Part shown: in pieces, positions 15,136 to 25,363 of the stretch
Numbering within the stretch: position 1 is the first letter of the stretch
Layout of the letters: each line of letters opens with the position of its first letter
DNA from: a bacterium
GTDB lineage: Bacteria > Electryoneota > B3-LCP
Reading direction: 5' to 3'
Length of the DNA stretch: 32,012 nt
Assembly (NCBI GenBank): GCA_018812585.1
Contig: JAHJDJ010000112.1
Location: forward strand, 1-32,012
Made by a program: the position numbers and the translations under genes
The notes under the pieces: model-generated
Told to the model about the DNA's origin: nothing
Databases searched by the model: none
The model's input: the letters and a program-made list of their open reading frames with translations, nothing else

Positions 15136-16617
15136 ATGAAAGCTTCCAATTTAACAACTTCCATCTCATTCTTCTTGAACGCCCAGCATATCAAAGTTGC
15201 GGTCTCACCTGAAACAACCGCGCTGGGATTGATCCGTAATGAATTAGGCAAACGAGGCACTAAAGAAAGTTGTTCAGAAGGAGATTGTGGGGCATGTACG
15301 ATCGCGGCAGGTGAATTATCCGATGGGAAACTTAACTACCGCGCCATAAACTCCTGTCTCTGGCCTGCGATTCGTCTCCACGGGAAACACATCATAACCA
15401 TCGAAGGACTTAGTCAGGGAGAGGAACTGAACCTGATTCAAGAGCAGATGCTTGAACATCACGCAACGCAATGCGGATACTGCACACCTGGTATCATCAT
15501 GTCGCTATTCTGTCTGTTTACCAGAAAGCAATCCCCCAATAAGCAGGATATCGTGCAAGCCCTTGAGGGGAATCTATGTCGCTGTACGGGATACCAACCA
15601 ATCTTAAGCGCGGCTCAGAGTATAACTGAACTGCTGATAGGGAAAAAGCACACGAATGCAAACCACATATTACCCGGATATGTATCGGAGATCGAAAGTA
15701 AATTAGTCTCGCATTCCGAACCAATTAAAGTAATAGAAACTAACGCCTTTCAAGGTCGAGATATACACGGTTATTATGTACCTCGGACTTTAGAGGAACT
15801 TCATACCTGTATGGACAAGTTCGGTGATCCAGAACGGTACCGTATTGTCAGTGGCGGCACTGATTTAATGGTGGACATCAATATTAATCGAAATTTCCCT
15901 GAAAACATCATCGATATTTCCGAAATCGACGATCTCTCTGCTATCCGAATAAAACAAGATAGCATTTCCATAGGCTCGGGGGTTACACTTACCTCTATTA
16001 TCGAACATCCCGGAATACGAGAAAAACTTCCCATCTTGCGGGAGACATTATTACTGGTCGGCTCAGAACAGATTCGCAACATGGCTACCTTGGCGGGAAA
16101 TATTGCCAATGCTTCCCCCATCGCTGATGGAGTGGTGGCTCTCTTAGGGTTGGATGCAGATGTGACGTTACTCTCTAAGAACGGCAGAAGAAATGTGAAA
16201 TTAAGTGACTTTTTCATCGACTATAAGCAGACCGATTTACAGACCGGTGAGATTTTAGGAGAGATTCACATCCCCATCCAAGAAGGCTTCTTTAATTTTG
16301 AGAAATCTTCCAAACGGCAGGCCGTGGATATTGCCACCGTTAATTCATTCTGTTACTTAAAAGAAGATAGTGGATTGATTTCAGATTGCCGATTTGTTTT
16401 TGGCGGTATGGATAAAACAGTTCGATTGGCAGAATCCTGCCGACCCGTTGTACAGGGAAAGAAACTTGACGATAGATTAATTCTAAAATGCGCTGAGGCG
16501 GCTGTAAAGGAGTTTGAACCCATTTCTGACGTCAGAGGCAGCGCGGATTATCGTCGGCAGTTGGTGGAGAATCACATTGTCAAACATCTGCATAAATTCT
16601 TAAGTATAAACGAATAG
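15136..16617 (+). CDS. Xanthine-dehydrogenase-type [2Fe-2S]/FAD subunit (XdhA-like fusion)
   Basis: A 493-residue fusion of the iron-sulfur and FAD parts of a molybdenum hydroxylase, as in bacterial XdhA. Residues about 10-165 bind two [2Fe-2S] clusters through CSEGDCGACT and CGYCTPG...CRCTGY. From about 205, a CODH-type FAD domain follows with VSGGTDLMVDI and the flavin motif TLAGNIANASPIADG. It passes electrons from the Mo subunit at 16639 to NAD+ or another acceptor. No good Shine-Dalgarno sequence precedes the ATG (GCGAAAATCACAAG region), although the family N-terminus is complete. It is the first gene of the purine operon, behind the promoter candidate. Confidence 0.9.
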   Translation: MKASNLTTSISFFLNAQHIKVAVSPETTALGLIRNELGKRGTKESCSEGDCGACTIAAGELSDGKLNYRAINSCLWPAIRLHGKHIITIEGLSQGEELNLIQEQMLEHHATQCGYCTPGIIMSLFCLFTRKQSPNKQDIVQALEGNLCRCTGYQPILSAAQSITELLIGKKHTNANHILPGYVSEIESKLVSHSEPIKVIETNAFQGRDIHGYYVPRTLEELHTCMDKFGDPERYRIVSGGTDLMVDININRNFPENIIDISEIDDLSAIRIKQDSISIGSGVTLTSIIEHPGIREKLPILRETLLLVGSEQIRNMATLAGNIANASPIADGVVALLGLDADVTLLSKNGRRNVKLSDFFIDYKQTDLQTGEILGEIHIPIQEGFFNFEKSSKRQAVDIATVNSFCYLKEDSGLISDCRFVFGGMDKTVRLAESCRPVVQGKKLDDRLILKCAEAAVKEFEPISDVRGSADYRRQLVENHIVKHLHKFLSINE

Positions 16618-16638
16618 CCCGGATTGTAAAAGGGATCT

Positions 16639-18981
16639 ATGACCCCAAGTGGTGATAAAAAGCTGCAAGACAGAGCCCCGTACCATTTAAGCGGTGGCTT
16701 GCACGTCACAGGTCGGTCGAGGTTTATCGGCGAAGATAATCGCCCTGCTGAATTGCTGTTCGCGAAGGTTGTGTTAAGCCCTTATGCTCACGCGCAGATT
16801 CTAAATATCAACACCACACCGGCTGCCGAGATACCGGGAGTTGTAGCGGTCCTCACGCACTTGGACATTCCCGGTGAAAACCAGATTGGATTAGTTCCAC
16901 AAGACGAACCTTTGCTGCCGGTCGATCAGGTTCAGTACGTTGGTCAACCGGTAGCAGTCGTGGTAGCAACCACACCGCGCATCGCAGAACAGGCTGTTTC
17001 TAAAATAGAGGTGGAGTATGAGGAGTTAGACCCGGTACTGACGATTTCAGAAGCTCTTGATAAAGACCAGCTTTATATTCCTGAGCGGCGTATAAAGCGC
17101 GGTGATGTTGAACAGGGCTTGCAGAACTCTGAGTATTGCATGGAAGGTAAATTTGCCACCGGAGCGCAGGAACATTTTTATCTGGAGACTCAGTGTTGTA
17201 TCGCAGTTCCGGGTGAAGACCACCAGATCACCCTCTATTCAGCAACGCAGAGCATATCCGAGGTGCAAATTGCCGCGGCACGAATTCTTGGAATCCAATG
17301 CAAGGACGTCACGGTTGACGTTCCCAGGTTGGGAGGCGCTTTTGGCGGCAAGGAACGGACGGCAACCCTCTGGGCATGTCTGACCGCGTTAGCTTGTCAC
17401 CAAACGGAAAAATCCGTTGAGTTAAGACTGACACGAACCGAAGACATGCTGTCTACGGGAAAACGCCATCCCTTTGAAGCAGTCTACAAGGTGGGTTTCA
17501 ACCAGAATGGTAAGATCCAGGCTTATTCGGTTGAATTGAATTCCAACGGAGGCGCTTATACAGATCTGTCCATTGCGATCTTAGAGAGGGCGATGTTACA
17601 CGCTGAAAACAGCTATTATATTCCCAATATCAGCATTACAGGTCGTGCCTGCAGAACCAATCTGCCGCCGAATACTGCCATGCGGGGATTTGGCGCACCA
17701 CAATCAATCTTCGTAATTGAGCAGGTTATCGAACGGATCGCCAGAAAACTGAATATCGATCCTTTAGATGTAAGATTACAGAATATCTATAAAACAGGGG
17801 AGTTAACACCTTACGGACAACCTATAGAAGAAGCCAGCGGCGGAGAACTTTTAGAACGCTTAAGGCAAAATTCACAATACCTCGAGCTGCGCAAATCGAC
17901 CGATGAATTCAACCAGTGCCATCAATTTGTAAAGAGAGGTATTGGCGTCGTTCCCGTCAAGTTTGGGATTTCTTTTACGTCTGCTTTTTTAAATCAGGGA
18001 TCCGCGCTCATCTGGATATATGAAGACGGCACAATATCCTTAAGTCATGGCGGCATTGAGATGGGGCAGGAAGTCAATACCAAGGTTGCCCAGGTTGTAT
18101 CCAGTGAATTGGGAGTCAGCCTTGCCAGAATAAGACAGGAAAGCGCCAATACGAAACGCGTTGGAAATGCTTCTCCTACCGCAGCCTCGAGTGGGTCGGA
18201 CATCAACGGAAACGCGGCCAGAAATGCCGCGCTGCAGTTGAAAAAACGATTAGCGGAAATCGCCCAACAGATGTTGGCTGCTCGTTATAATCTGAAAGTA
18301 AAAGAACCGCGAATTATTTTTGCGGAAGACAGAATATTCGATACTGCAGCCCCAGATCGGAAGTTGAACTTTGAAGAAGTTGTCAAGCAGACCTACATGG
18401 AGCGGGTGCCCTTGGGCGCTCACGGATTCTATAAGACGCCGGGGCTGCATTTCGACCGCGAGAAGGGTGTGGGAAACCCCTTCCATTATTTTGTATTTGG
18501 ATGTGCTCTGACGCAGGTTGAGGTGGATCTGCTGACTGGACAGAGCGATCTTCTCAAAGTTTATATCGTCCATGAAACCGGACGCTCTCTTAATCCTGAG
18601 ATCGATAGAGGTCAAATCACAGGTGGTTTCATACAGGGGATGGGTTGGGTGTGTATGGAAGAAATAATCGCTGACGAAAAGGGCCGCTATCTGGCAACCG
18701 GACCCTCAACTTATAAGATTCCCACGATAAGAGATCTCCCCACAATATTTGAAATCGAAATGGTAGAGGTGGACCGGGAAGGTTCCAGCGTCTTTCGCAG
18801 CAAAGCTATCGGGGAACCCCCTTTCATGTACGCCGAAGCCGTCTATTTCGCGATTAAAGACGCCATCGAAGCCCTGACTGAACATGAAAAGGAAGTTGAA
18901 CTCCACATGCCGGCAACTCCAGAAGCGGTTGTCATGGCAGCAAAAAATCATATACATTTAGATTCTACAGGAACTACATAG
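16639..18981 (+). CDS. Xanthine-dehydrogenase-type molybdopterin subunit (XdhB-like)
   Basis: A full 780-residue Mo-binding subunit. The glutamate that contacts the purine in true xanthine dehydrogenases is present in GGAFGGKERTA, the substrate-binding arginine in AMRGFGAPQ, and the catalytic glutamate in KAIGEPPFMYA. These three favour a purine hydroxylase (xanthine or hypoxanthine) over an aldehyde oxidase. The N-terminal YHLSGGLHVTGRSRFIGED is the usual a/b hammerhead start. AAGGGA lies 5-10 bases before the ATG, and the gap to the FeS/FAD gene is 21 bp, so the two form one enzyme. No XdhC-type cofactor-maturation protein is encoded nearby. Confidence 0.9.
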   Translation: MTPSGDKKLQDRAPYHLSGGLHVTGRSRFIGEDNRPAELLFAKVVLSPYAHAQILNINTTPAAEIPGVVAVLTHLDIPGENQIGLVPQDEPLLPVDQVQYVGQPVAVVVATTPRIAEQAVSKIEVEYEELDPVLTISEALDKDQLYIPERRIKRGDVEQGLQNSEYCMEGKFATGAQEHFYLETQCCIAVPGEDHQITLYSATQSISEVQIAAARILGIQCKDVTVDVPRLGGAFGGKERTATLWACLTALACHQTEKSVELRLTRTEDMLSTGKRHPFEAVYKVGFNQNGKIQAYSVELNSNGGAYTDLSIAILERAMLHAENSYYIPNISITGRACRTNLPPNTAMRGFGAPQSIFVIEQVIERIARKLNIDPLDVRLQNIYKTGELTPYGQPIEEASGGELLERLRQNSQYLELRKSTDEFNQCHQFVKRGIGVVPVKFGISFTSAFLNQGSALIWIYEDGTISLSHGGIEMGQEVNTKVAQVVSSELGVSLARIRQESANTKRVGNASPTAASSGSDINGNAARNAALQLKKRLAEIAQQMLAARYNLKVKEPRIIFAEDRIFDTAAPDRKLNFEEVVKQTYMERVPLGAHGFYKTPGLHFDREKGVGNPFHYFVFGCALTQVEVDLLTGQSDLLKVYIVHETGRSLNPEIDRGQITGGFIQGMGWVCMEEIIADEKGRYLATGPSTYKIPTIRDLPTIFEIEMVEVDREGSSVFRSKAIGEPPFMYAEAVYFAIKDAIEALTEHEKEVELHMPATPEAVVMAAKNHIHLDSTGTT

Positions 18982-18995
18982 ATAAGAGCGATTTA

Positions 18996-21488
18996 ATGAG
19001 AAGCGGAATGCCACTCTTCCTCACCGATGCGCAACTGAGAGCTGAAATCGAAAAGTGCGAATATTGCGAGGACAAACCCTGTAAGAAAGCCTGTCCCGCG
19101 GATTGTTCGCCGGCCGATTTCATCATGGCTGTGGAAGTGGGCGGCCGTTCTGATTATAAACGATCCGCAGCCCATATCCTGAGCAGCAATCCCTTGGGCG
19201 GAGTCTGCGGCGCCGTCTGCCCGGATTACCACTGCATGAAAGCCTGTGTCCGGCGCACCTTCGACCGTGCAGTGAATATCCCCGCCGTCCAGGCAACGAT
19301 CATTCAAAAAGCGAAAGAATTAGGCATTCTGCCTTCATTCGAAGCAGTAAATCCGAACGGAAAGAAAGCTGCCGTTATCGGCGGTGGTCCAGCCGGTTTA
19401 GGAGCGGCTGCATTGTTAGCGCGCAGAGGATATGCTGTTACCGTCTATGAAAAAGAGAAGCAGGCAGGTGGCATGTGCCAGCTTATTCCTGATCACAGGC
19501 TGAACAAAGCTGTCTTAAGTTCTGATATCGATTTCCTGACTAATTTAGGGCAAATTGAATTTCTCTTCAACCAGAATATCGAAGAACCAGCTAAGCTCCT
19601 CGAAGAAGGATTCGCAGCTGTTGTTATCGCTTCCGGTTTAGATGAGCCGTATAAGGTCGGTTTTACGGGTGAGCAGCATGCCTATTCTTGGCGTGAGGCG
19701 CTGGCTGAACCCGATCAAATCCCACTGAAGTCGAGCCACCTCACCATCATAGGGGGCGGCGCGATTGCCGCAGATTGTGCCGTCATCGCACATCAAAGAG
19801 GCGCGGCGTCCATCACCATGATCTGCCTCGAAAAGCCGGATGAGATGCCTCTCACAGCCGCCGAAAGAGACTCTCTTCTGGAAATTGGCGCCGAAGTGGT
19901 GGGCCGGACCAGAGTAGTCGATCTGATTCACCAGGATGGCGAGGTTAAAGGAGTATCAACTCTGCCCGTTCGTTTACCGATGGGGGTGAAGTTCCATCCC
20001 CGGAATGTCGTGGATGATGACGATGCAAAGCTATCGTTCAGATCATCTGATCTGGTGATCGTGGCGATTGGCAGCCGTTCGACTATGACAGCCGACAGCC
20101 CTGCGGGGATATTCATTGCTGGAGATATGATCAACGGGCCGACAAGCATCGTCGAGGCAGTCGCAGCGGGGAAAAATGCAGCCGCCGAAGCAATTGCTTT
20201 CATGCAAGGGGAGAGACTACCTTCATTTGATAAACGCACCAAGAGTCGAATTGTGTTGCCAGGCACCCGGCAGCTTCCCGTTGATTTGGAATCATACTTC
20301 TTCGATAAACCGATACTATCACCCTTTCTTCTGTCTGCAGGACCCACGACAGATGGCTATGAACAGATGAAACGCGCCTATCAAGCAGGGTGGCCGGGCG
20401 GCGTCATGAAGACGGCTTTCGATAACGTCCCCATTCATATTCCTGCTGAGTATATGTTCCGTTTATCTTCATCGACTTATGGTAACTGCGATAATGTATC
20501 GGGGCACTCTCTGGATCGGGTCTGCGGCGAGATCGAAAAACTTAATAGAGAGTTTCCCGATCGCTTGACTTTAGCTTCCACAGGCGGCCCCGTCACGGAT
20601 CAAGATGACAACGACAGGCGTGTCTGGCAGTCGAACACGAAAAAGCTGGAGGATGCTGGCGCTGCCGGGATCGAATACAGCCTCTCCTGTCCGCAGGGAG
20701 GCGATGGCACTAAGGGAGACATCGTATCTCAAGACCCGGAACTTACAGCAAAAATTGTGGATTGGATCCTGTCTGAAGGGGATGGCCGGATACCCAAATT
20801 GTTCAAATTGACCAGCGCAGTAACGGCTATCGCCCCCATTATTAAAGCGATAGAGACGGTATTCCGCAGATATCCTGATAAAAAAGCGGGGATTACTCTG
20901 GCGAACAGTTTCCCCGGTATGGTCTTTCGTCCGAACTCCGGACAGACCCTTGGCGAAGGCGTTATGATTGGTCTGTCCGGCGCAGGCATCGTCCCGATCA
21001 GCAATCTTGTTCTAGCCAAAGTTGGCGCTTTGGGGATGGAAATATCGGGCAATGGCGGTCCTATGGATTACCGTTCTGCCGCAGGATTTTTAGCGCTGGG
21101 AGCGAAAACAGTTCAGTTCTGCACCATTGTCATGAAATACGGTTACGGAATCATCGATGAACTGCATTCAGGGCTGAGTTATCTGCTTGAAGAGCTGGAC
21201 CTCCATTCAGTCAGCGATCTAATTGGAATCGTGAATCCAAACCCGATCACTGATTTTGGCGAATTGAGCGACTGCAAAAGAATCTCCGATGTTGATTCTG
21301 ATTTGTGCCAGCATTGCGGTAACTGCAAACGGTGTCCCTATCTCGCGGTAACTTCCGATGAACATGGGATTCCTGTCACTGATCCAAGCCGTTGCATCGG
21401 TTGTTCTATTTGTGTCTTGAAATGCTTTGCAGGAGCGCTCTATATGCGTTCCAGAACTCCAGACGAACAGAGTGCATTAAAGGAATAA
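18996..21488 (+). CDS. ygfK: YgfK / dihydropyrimidine-dehydrogenase-like FeS flavoprotein
   Basis: An 830-residue fusion. The N-terminal GltD-like iron-sulfur domain has CEYCEDKPCKKACPADC at residues 21-37 and CGAVCPDYHCMKAC. FAD site GGGPAGLGAAALLARRG (about 130) and NADPH site GGGAIAADCAVIA follow. From about 425 a PreA/DHOD-type FMN barrel follows, then two [4Fe-4S] motifs (CQHCGNCKRCP and CIGCSICVLKC). The order is that of dihydropyrimidine dehydrogenase, but the protein is about 200 residues shorter than the human enzyme or E. coli YgfK. After LSCPQG, the residue that aligns with the catalytic Cys of pyrimidine reductases is Val, followed by Ser. The neighbours (ssnA, ygeY, ygeW) favour YgfK, implicated in anaerobic purine/urate metabolism, probably as a reductase. 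Confidence 0.82.
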   Translation: MRSGMPLFLTDAQLRAEIEKCEYCEDKPCKKACPADCSPADFIMAVEVGGRSDYKRSAAHILSSNPLGGVCGAVCPDYHCMKACVRRTFDRAVNIPAVQATIIQKAKELGILPSFEAVNPNGKKAAVIGGGPAGLGAAALLARRGYAVTVYEKEKQAGGMCQLIPDHRLNKAVLSSDIDFLTNLGQIEFLFNQNIEEPAKLLEEGFAAVVIASGLDEPYKVGFTGEQHAYSWREALAEPDQIPLKSSHLTIIGGGAIAADCAVIAHQRGAASITMICLEKPDEMPLTAAERDSLLEIGAEVVGRTRVVDLIHQDGEVKGVSTLPVRLPMGVKFHPRNVVDDDDAKLSFRSSDLVIVAIGSRSTMTADSPAGIFIAGDMINGPTSIVEAVAAGKNAAAEAIAFMQGERLPSFDKRTKSRIVLPGTRQLPVDLESYFFDKPILSPFLLSAGPTTDGYEQMKRAYQAGWPGGVMKTAFDNVPIHIPAEYMFRLSSSTYGNCDNVSGHSLDRVCGEIEKLNREFPDRLTLASTGGPVTDQDDNDRRVWQSNTKKLEDAGAAGIEYSLSCPQGGDGTKGDIVSQDPELTAKIVDWILSEGDGRIPKLFKLTSAVTAIAPIIKAIETVFRRYPDKKAGITLANSFPGMVFRPNSGQTLGEGVMIGLSGAGIVPISNLVLAKVGALGMEISGNGGPMDYRSAAGFLALGAKTVQFCTIVMKYGYGIIDELHSGLSYLLEELDLHSVSDLIGIVNPNPITDFGELSDCKRISDVDSDLCQHCGNCKRCPYLAVTSDEHGIPVTDPSRCIGCSICVLKCFAGALYMRSRTPDEQSALKE

Positions 21489-21503
21489 TAATCAGAAAAC
21501 CCA

Positions 21504-22838
21504 ATGATGCCTGATAAATTGCTGATTAAAAATGGCACAATTATCACTCTGGGCGATACTCCCCGTGTGCTCGATGACCATGTAGTTCTGATCGAAGACG
21601 GATTGATCATAAAGGTCGCTCACTCCGCGGATTTCGATGATAATTATGACCGCATCATCAATGCTGACGGGAAGATAATACTGCCGGGATTTATTAACGC
21701 ACACATGCACTTTTACAGTACCTTTGCACGAGGCTTGGGCCGAGCGGAGCCGGCGCATAATTTCAATCAGGTGCTGCAGAACCTCTGGTGGCGATTGGAT
21801 CAATCACTCACCCTGGAAGATTGTTACTTCTCAGCTCTGACAGCCATGCTGGATGCCATCCGTCACGGCACAACAACGCTAATCGATCACCATGCGTCCC
21901 CCAATGCGATCAGCGGCTCATTGGATAAAATTGCCGATGCCGCCCGGCAGACAGGTTTGCGAGTCTGCCTCTGTTATGAGACCTCCGATAGAGATGGGCC
22001 GCGCATCAGCAATCAGGGGTTAGAAGAAAACAGGACTTTTATCCGCTCTTGCATAAAAGAAAAAAGCGATTTCTTGAAGGCTTCATTTGGTCTGCATGCC
22101 GCGTTTACACTGGAAGATGCAACCTTGGAAATTGCTGCCAATATGGGTCAAGAACTGCAGTCGGGATTCCACATCCACGTCGCAGAAGCGCAATCGGATC
22201 AGGATCACAATCTTGATCGACATGGGATGCGGGTAGTTGAACGGCTGCACAGATTCGGTCTGTTAGGACCTAAAACAATCGCAGCGCATTGTGTGCATGT
22301 CGATGACCATGAAATTGATCTGCTGGCGAAAACAGAAACGAAAGTAATCCACAATCCACAATCGAATATGAATAATGCGGTAGGCATCATGGATTTGATC
22401 CGTCTGCACGACCGCGGAGTCACTGTGGGCCTGGGAACTGATGCCATGACGGTCAATATGCTGGAGGAACTGCGAGCATCGTTGTGGTCACAGCATCTGC
22501 TTAACCAGGATCCATCCGTCGGCTTTAGTGAGGTTACTGCTACTCTTTTACACAACAACGCCAACATCGCCAGCCAGTTCTGGGACTTGGCCTTAGGCGC
22601 TGTTGAGGAAGGCAGCGCAGGAGACGTCATCATTGTGGATTACCAGCCACCCACACCCCTTAACGGGGACACCTTTCTGGGGCATCTGGTCTTCGGAATT
22701 CCTCATGCTCTGGTGGACACAACTATCGTGGGCGGCCGTATCTTAATGGAAAACAAAAAAATACTATTAGATCTTGATGAACACGAAATCGCAGCCAAAG
22801 CCAGAGAACTGGCACTATCATTATGGAATCGTTTTTAA
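21504..22838 (+). CDS. ssnA: SsnA-like metal-dependent aminohydrolase
   Basis: A 444-residue amidohydrolase-superfamily protein, essentially the length of E. coli SsnA. The metal site is complete: NAHMHFYSTFARG (HxH), HIHVAEAQ, AHCVHVDDHEI and LGTDAMTVN; HNPQSNMNNAVG is the typical deaminase segment. Members of this ATZ/TRZ/guanine deaminase clan hydrolyse amino groups or ring C-N bonds of purines and triazines. The position after the ygfK-like gene matches the SsnA arrangement in other bacteria. Two ATGs (21504 and 21507) are possible starts. The exact substrate is not shown by sequence. Confidence 0.87.
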   Translation: MMPDKLLIKNGTIITLGDTPRVLDDHVVLIEDGLIIKVAHSADFDDNYDRIINADGKIILPGFINAHMHFYSTFARGLGRAEPAHNFNQVLQNLWWRLDQSLTLEDCYFSALTAMLDAIRHGTTTLIDHHASPNAISGSLDKIADAARQTGLRVCLCYETSDRDGPRISNQGLEENRTFIRSCIKEKSDFLKASFGLHAAFTLEDATLEIAANMGQELQSGFHIHVAEAQSDQDHNLDRHGMRVVERLHRFGLLGPKTIAAHCVHVDDHEIDLLAKTETKVIHNPQSNMNNAVGIMDLIRLHDRGVTVGLGTDAMTVNMLEELRASLWSQHLLNQDPSVGFSEVTATLLHNNANIASQFWDLALGAVEEGSAGDVIIVDYQPPTPLNGDTFLGHLVFGIPHALVDTTIVGGRILMENKKILLDLDEHEIAAKARELALSLWNRF

Positions 22839-22853
22839 CACCCTGGACCTCAC

Positions 22854-24062
22854 ATGAAGCAAATATATTCGGACATCGCCCACCGCGCTAAAGAGTACGA
22901 AAACCAAATCGCCCGTTTCCTGATGGATCTCATTTCGACTCCTTCCTTTTCTGGTAAAGAGCAGGCCGTTATTGAAGTGATTAAAAGAGAGATGCTGAAC
23001 AGCGGTTTTGACGAGGTGCGAATCGATGGCTTAGGAAGCATCATCGGCCGCCTGGGTAATGGCCCTCGTACTATCGCTTTCGATGCCCATATCGATACAG
23101 TCTATGCTGGCGATTTATCTCAATGGGAGAGCGATCCATTCCAACCGAAAATCGCAGACGGTAAAGTGTATGGGCGTGGCAGCGTCGACCAAAAGGGGGG
23201 GATGGCGGCCCTGGTTTATGCTGGCAAAATCATCAATGAGTTAGGCTTGAATAACCAGTACACACTCCTCTTTACCGGGACGGTCATGGAGGAGGATTGT
23301 GATGGGCTTTGCTGGCAGTACTTGATTCGTGAAGAGAACATTCGTCCCGAATTAGTGGTCATTACAGAACCCACAAATATGAATATCTACCGCGGCCAGC
23401 GCGGGCGTATGGAGATGGAGATCTCAGTCAGCGGATTGAGCGCCCACGGTTCCGCGCCTGAGCGCGGCGAAAATGCGGTCTATAAAGCTTCCAGGATAGC
23501 GCTGGAAATTGAGCAGCTAAACGGTCGTTTAAAGGGAGATCCATTTTTAGGTAAGGGATCTGTAGCTGTCACACAGATAACCTCTGCTTCGCCATCTCTC
23601 TGCGCGGTTCCCGATGGCGCCACCCTGCACCTGGATCGGCGGCTGACAGCAGGTGAAACCAAAGAGAGCGCTTTAGCGGAGATTCGGGAAGCAGCCCGGA
23701 AAGCGGCCTGTCCCGACGCCGAGGTCACCGTTCCAGTATACAACGAATCTTCCTATACCGGTCTCAAATATCCTGCTGAACATTATTATCCCACCTGGGT
23801 GATTGATGAGCAGTCTCATTACCTTCTGGAAGCGATCACTGCCTACGAAAATGTGCTGCAGAAAAAACCCGTCGTGGGTAAATGGACTTTCAGTACAAAT
23901 GGCGTTGCCATTGCGGGTATGTTCGGAATTCCCTGTATCGGGTTGGGGCCGGGCGATGAAACTTATGCTCATGCGCCCAATGAAGCCTGCCCCGTGGAAC
24001 AATTGAGTGCGGCAGCCGCTTTTTATGCGGCATTCGCGGCAAAACTGAATTCTGACGACTAA
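22854..24062 (+). CDS. ygeY: YgeY-like M20 family metallohydrolase
   Basis: A 402-residue member of the M20 (ArgE/DapE/CPG2) zinc hydrolases. Metal-binding motifs are FDAHIDTVYAGD, RGSVDQKGGMA, VMEEDCDGL and the C-terminal YAHAPNEACP. The length and the DAHIDTV...GRGSVDQKGG pattern match the YgeY group, named 'selenium metabolism hydrolase' because of its genomic context. In this operon it more likely hydrolyses a ureido or amide bond in a purine ring-opening intermediate. The 15-bp gap to the SsnA-like gene supports co-transcription. Confidence 0.85.
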   Translation: MKQIYSDIAHRAKEYENQIARFLMDLISTPSFSGKEQAVIEVIKREMLNSGFDEVRIDGLGSIIGRLGNGPRTIAFDAHIDTVYAGDLSQWESDPFQPKIADGKVYGRGSVDQKGGMAALVYAGKIINELGLNNQYTLLFTGTVMEEDCDGLCWQYLIREENIRPELVVITEPTNMNIYRGQRGRMEMEISVSGLSAHGSAPERGENAVYKASRIALEIEQLNGRLKGDPFLGKGSVAVTQITSASPSLCAVPDGATLHLDRRLTAGETKESALAEIREAARKAACPDAEVTVPVYNESSYTGLKYPAEHYYPTWVIDEQSHYLLEAITAYENVLQKKPVVGKWTFSTNGVAIAGMFGIPCIGLGPGDETYAHAPNEACPVEQLSAAAAFYAAFAAKLNSDD

Positions 24063-24080
24063 ATTACAGCGGGTTCGATT

Positions 24081-25307
24081 GTGGTCGAATTTTACTACCA
24101 GTGCAACGATTGTAACAAGCGCTATCAGCGTGATGAGGTGCGTTATCTCTGCCCTGCGTGCGGGCAGAAAACTAAGCCCGGTTATCCACTGCAGGGTGTG
24201 TTGTCCGTTCGTTTCGATTATGATTCGATCCGCCAGAGGTTTAAGTCGGATCGTACCGACTGGAGCTGCTTCTACGCTATTGAAGATCGTTACTTCCCAC
24301 CCTACCCGGTCGGCAATACGCCTTTTGCAAAGGTAGAATCTTTAGGGAAGGATCTCGGATTTACCAATGTCTGGGTGAAAAATGACGGTCTCAATCCATC
24401 TGGCTCCCTGAAAGACCGTGCTTCACAACTTCTGGTAGCCGAAGCCAATCGGTTGGATGAGAAGTCCATCGTCACCGCGTCTACCGGAAATGCAGCCTGC
24501 TCATTGGCAGCCGCAGCCGCGGCTGCCGGTAAACGGGCAATTATCTTGGTTCCCCATACTGCGCCGCAAGAGAAGTTAGTGCAGATGCTTATCCACGGCG
24601 CGCAGGTGATTCCCATCAAAGGGACCTACGATGATGCGTTTAGACTTTCTCTGGAATTCACCCAGTCCTATGGTGGACTAAATCGCAATACTGCCTACCA
24701 TCCCCTGACTATTGAGGGGAAAAAGACCGTGGGATTGGAAATCTGGGCGCAAAATAATTTTACCGTGCCGGACGTCATTGTCGTGCCGGTTGGCGACGGC
24801 GTCATCATCAGCGGAGTCTTCAAAGCATTTGAGGATCTTAAAAAGGCTGGTTTGACAGATCGGTTGCCGCGGCTGGTTTGTGTTCAGGCGGAAAGTTCAG
24901 CTGCAGTGCACCATTTCATCACGACAGGTGAGTTTCGACGTGCCGCTCCTGCGAGCATCGCCGATTCGATATCGGTCTCCGTGCCCAGCAATATTTTCAT
25001 GGCGAGTAGGGCGGTGCATGAATCCGGCGGTTTTTCTTTGACTGTGAATGAGAACGATATTCTGGCGGGTCAATCTCTCCTGGCGCGGAGGACGGGTATC
25101 TTCGCTGAACCTTCTGCCGCGGCAACCGTTGCGGCATTAGCTAAAATTCGAGACACGAAATCAGTTGATGCCGATGACCAGATCGTACTCTTGGTCACCG
25201 GTCATGGCTTGAAAGACGTGCGATCAGCTAAGCTGAATCTGCTAATTCCGGATGCCGTTGAGCCAAACATGGAAGCAATTAATGCAATGCTGACTGCCCA
25301 GAAATAG
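24081..25307 (+). CDS. Threonine-synthase-like PLP enzyme with zinc ribbon
   Basis: A 408-residue fold-type II PLP enzyme from a GTG start. The N-terminal 35 residues form a rubredoxin-like zinc ribbon (CNDC...CPAC). The PLP lysine is in NPSGSLKDRAS, the active-site loop is TASTGNAACS, and the cofactor phosphate site is near PVGDGVIISG. The overall pattern is that of ThrC-like proteins, but the operon contains no threonine genes. It may therefore carry out beta-elimination or ammonia-lyase chemistry on the amino-acid product of purine opening, as YgeX (diaminopropionate ammonia-lyase) does in E. coli. True threonine synthase activity is the alternative. Confidence 0.8.
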   Translation: MVEFYYQCNDCNKRYQRDEVRYLCPACGQKTKPGYPLQGVLSVRFDYDSIRQRFKSDRTDWSCFYAIEDRYFPPYPVGNTPFAKVESLGKDLGFTNVWVKNDGLNPSGSLKDRASQLLVAEANRLDEKSIVTASTGNAACSLAAAAAAAGKRAIILVPHTAPQEKLVQMLIHGAQVIPIKGTYDDAFRLSLEFTQSYGGLNRNTAYHPLTIEGKKTVGLEIWAQNNFTVPDVIVVPVGDGVIISGVFKAFEDLKKAGLTDRLPRLVCVQAESSAAVHHFITTGEFRRAAPASIADSISVSVPSNIFMASRAVHESGGFSLTVNENDILAGQSLLARRTGIFAEPSAAATVAALAKIRDTKSVDADDQIVLLVTGHGLKDVRSAKLNLLIPDAVEPNMEAINAMLTAQK

Positions 25308-25363
25308 TTTTGCATTTTGAGTGGACGAATTATCGATTCAAAGAATCCGAAAGGGATAAGGCT

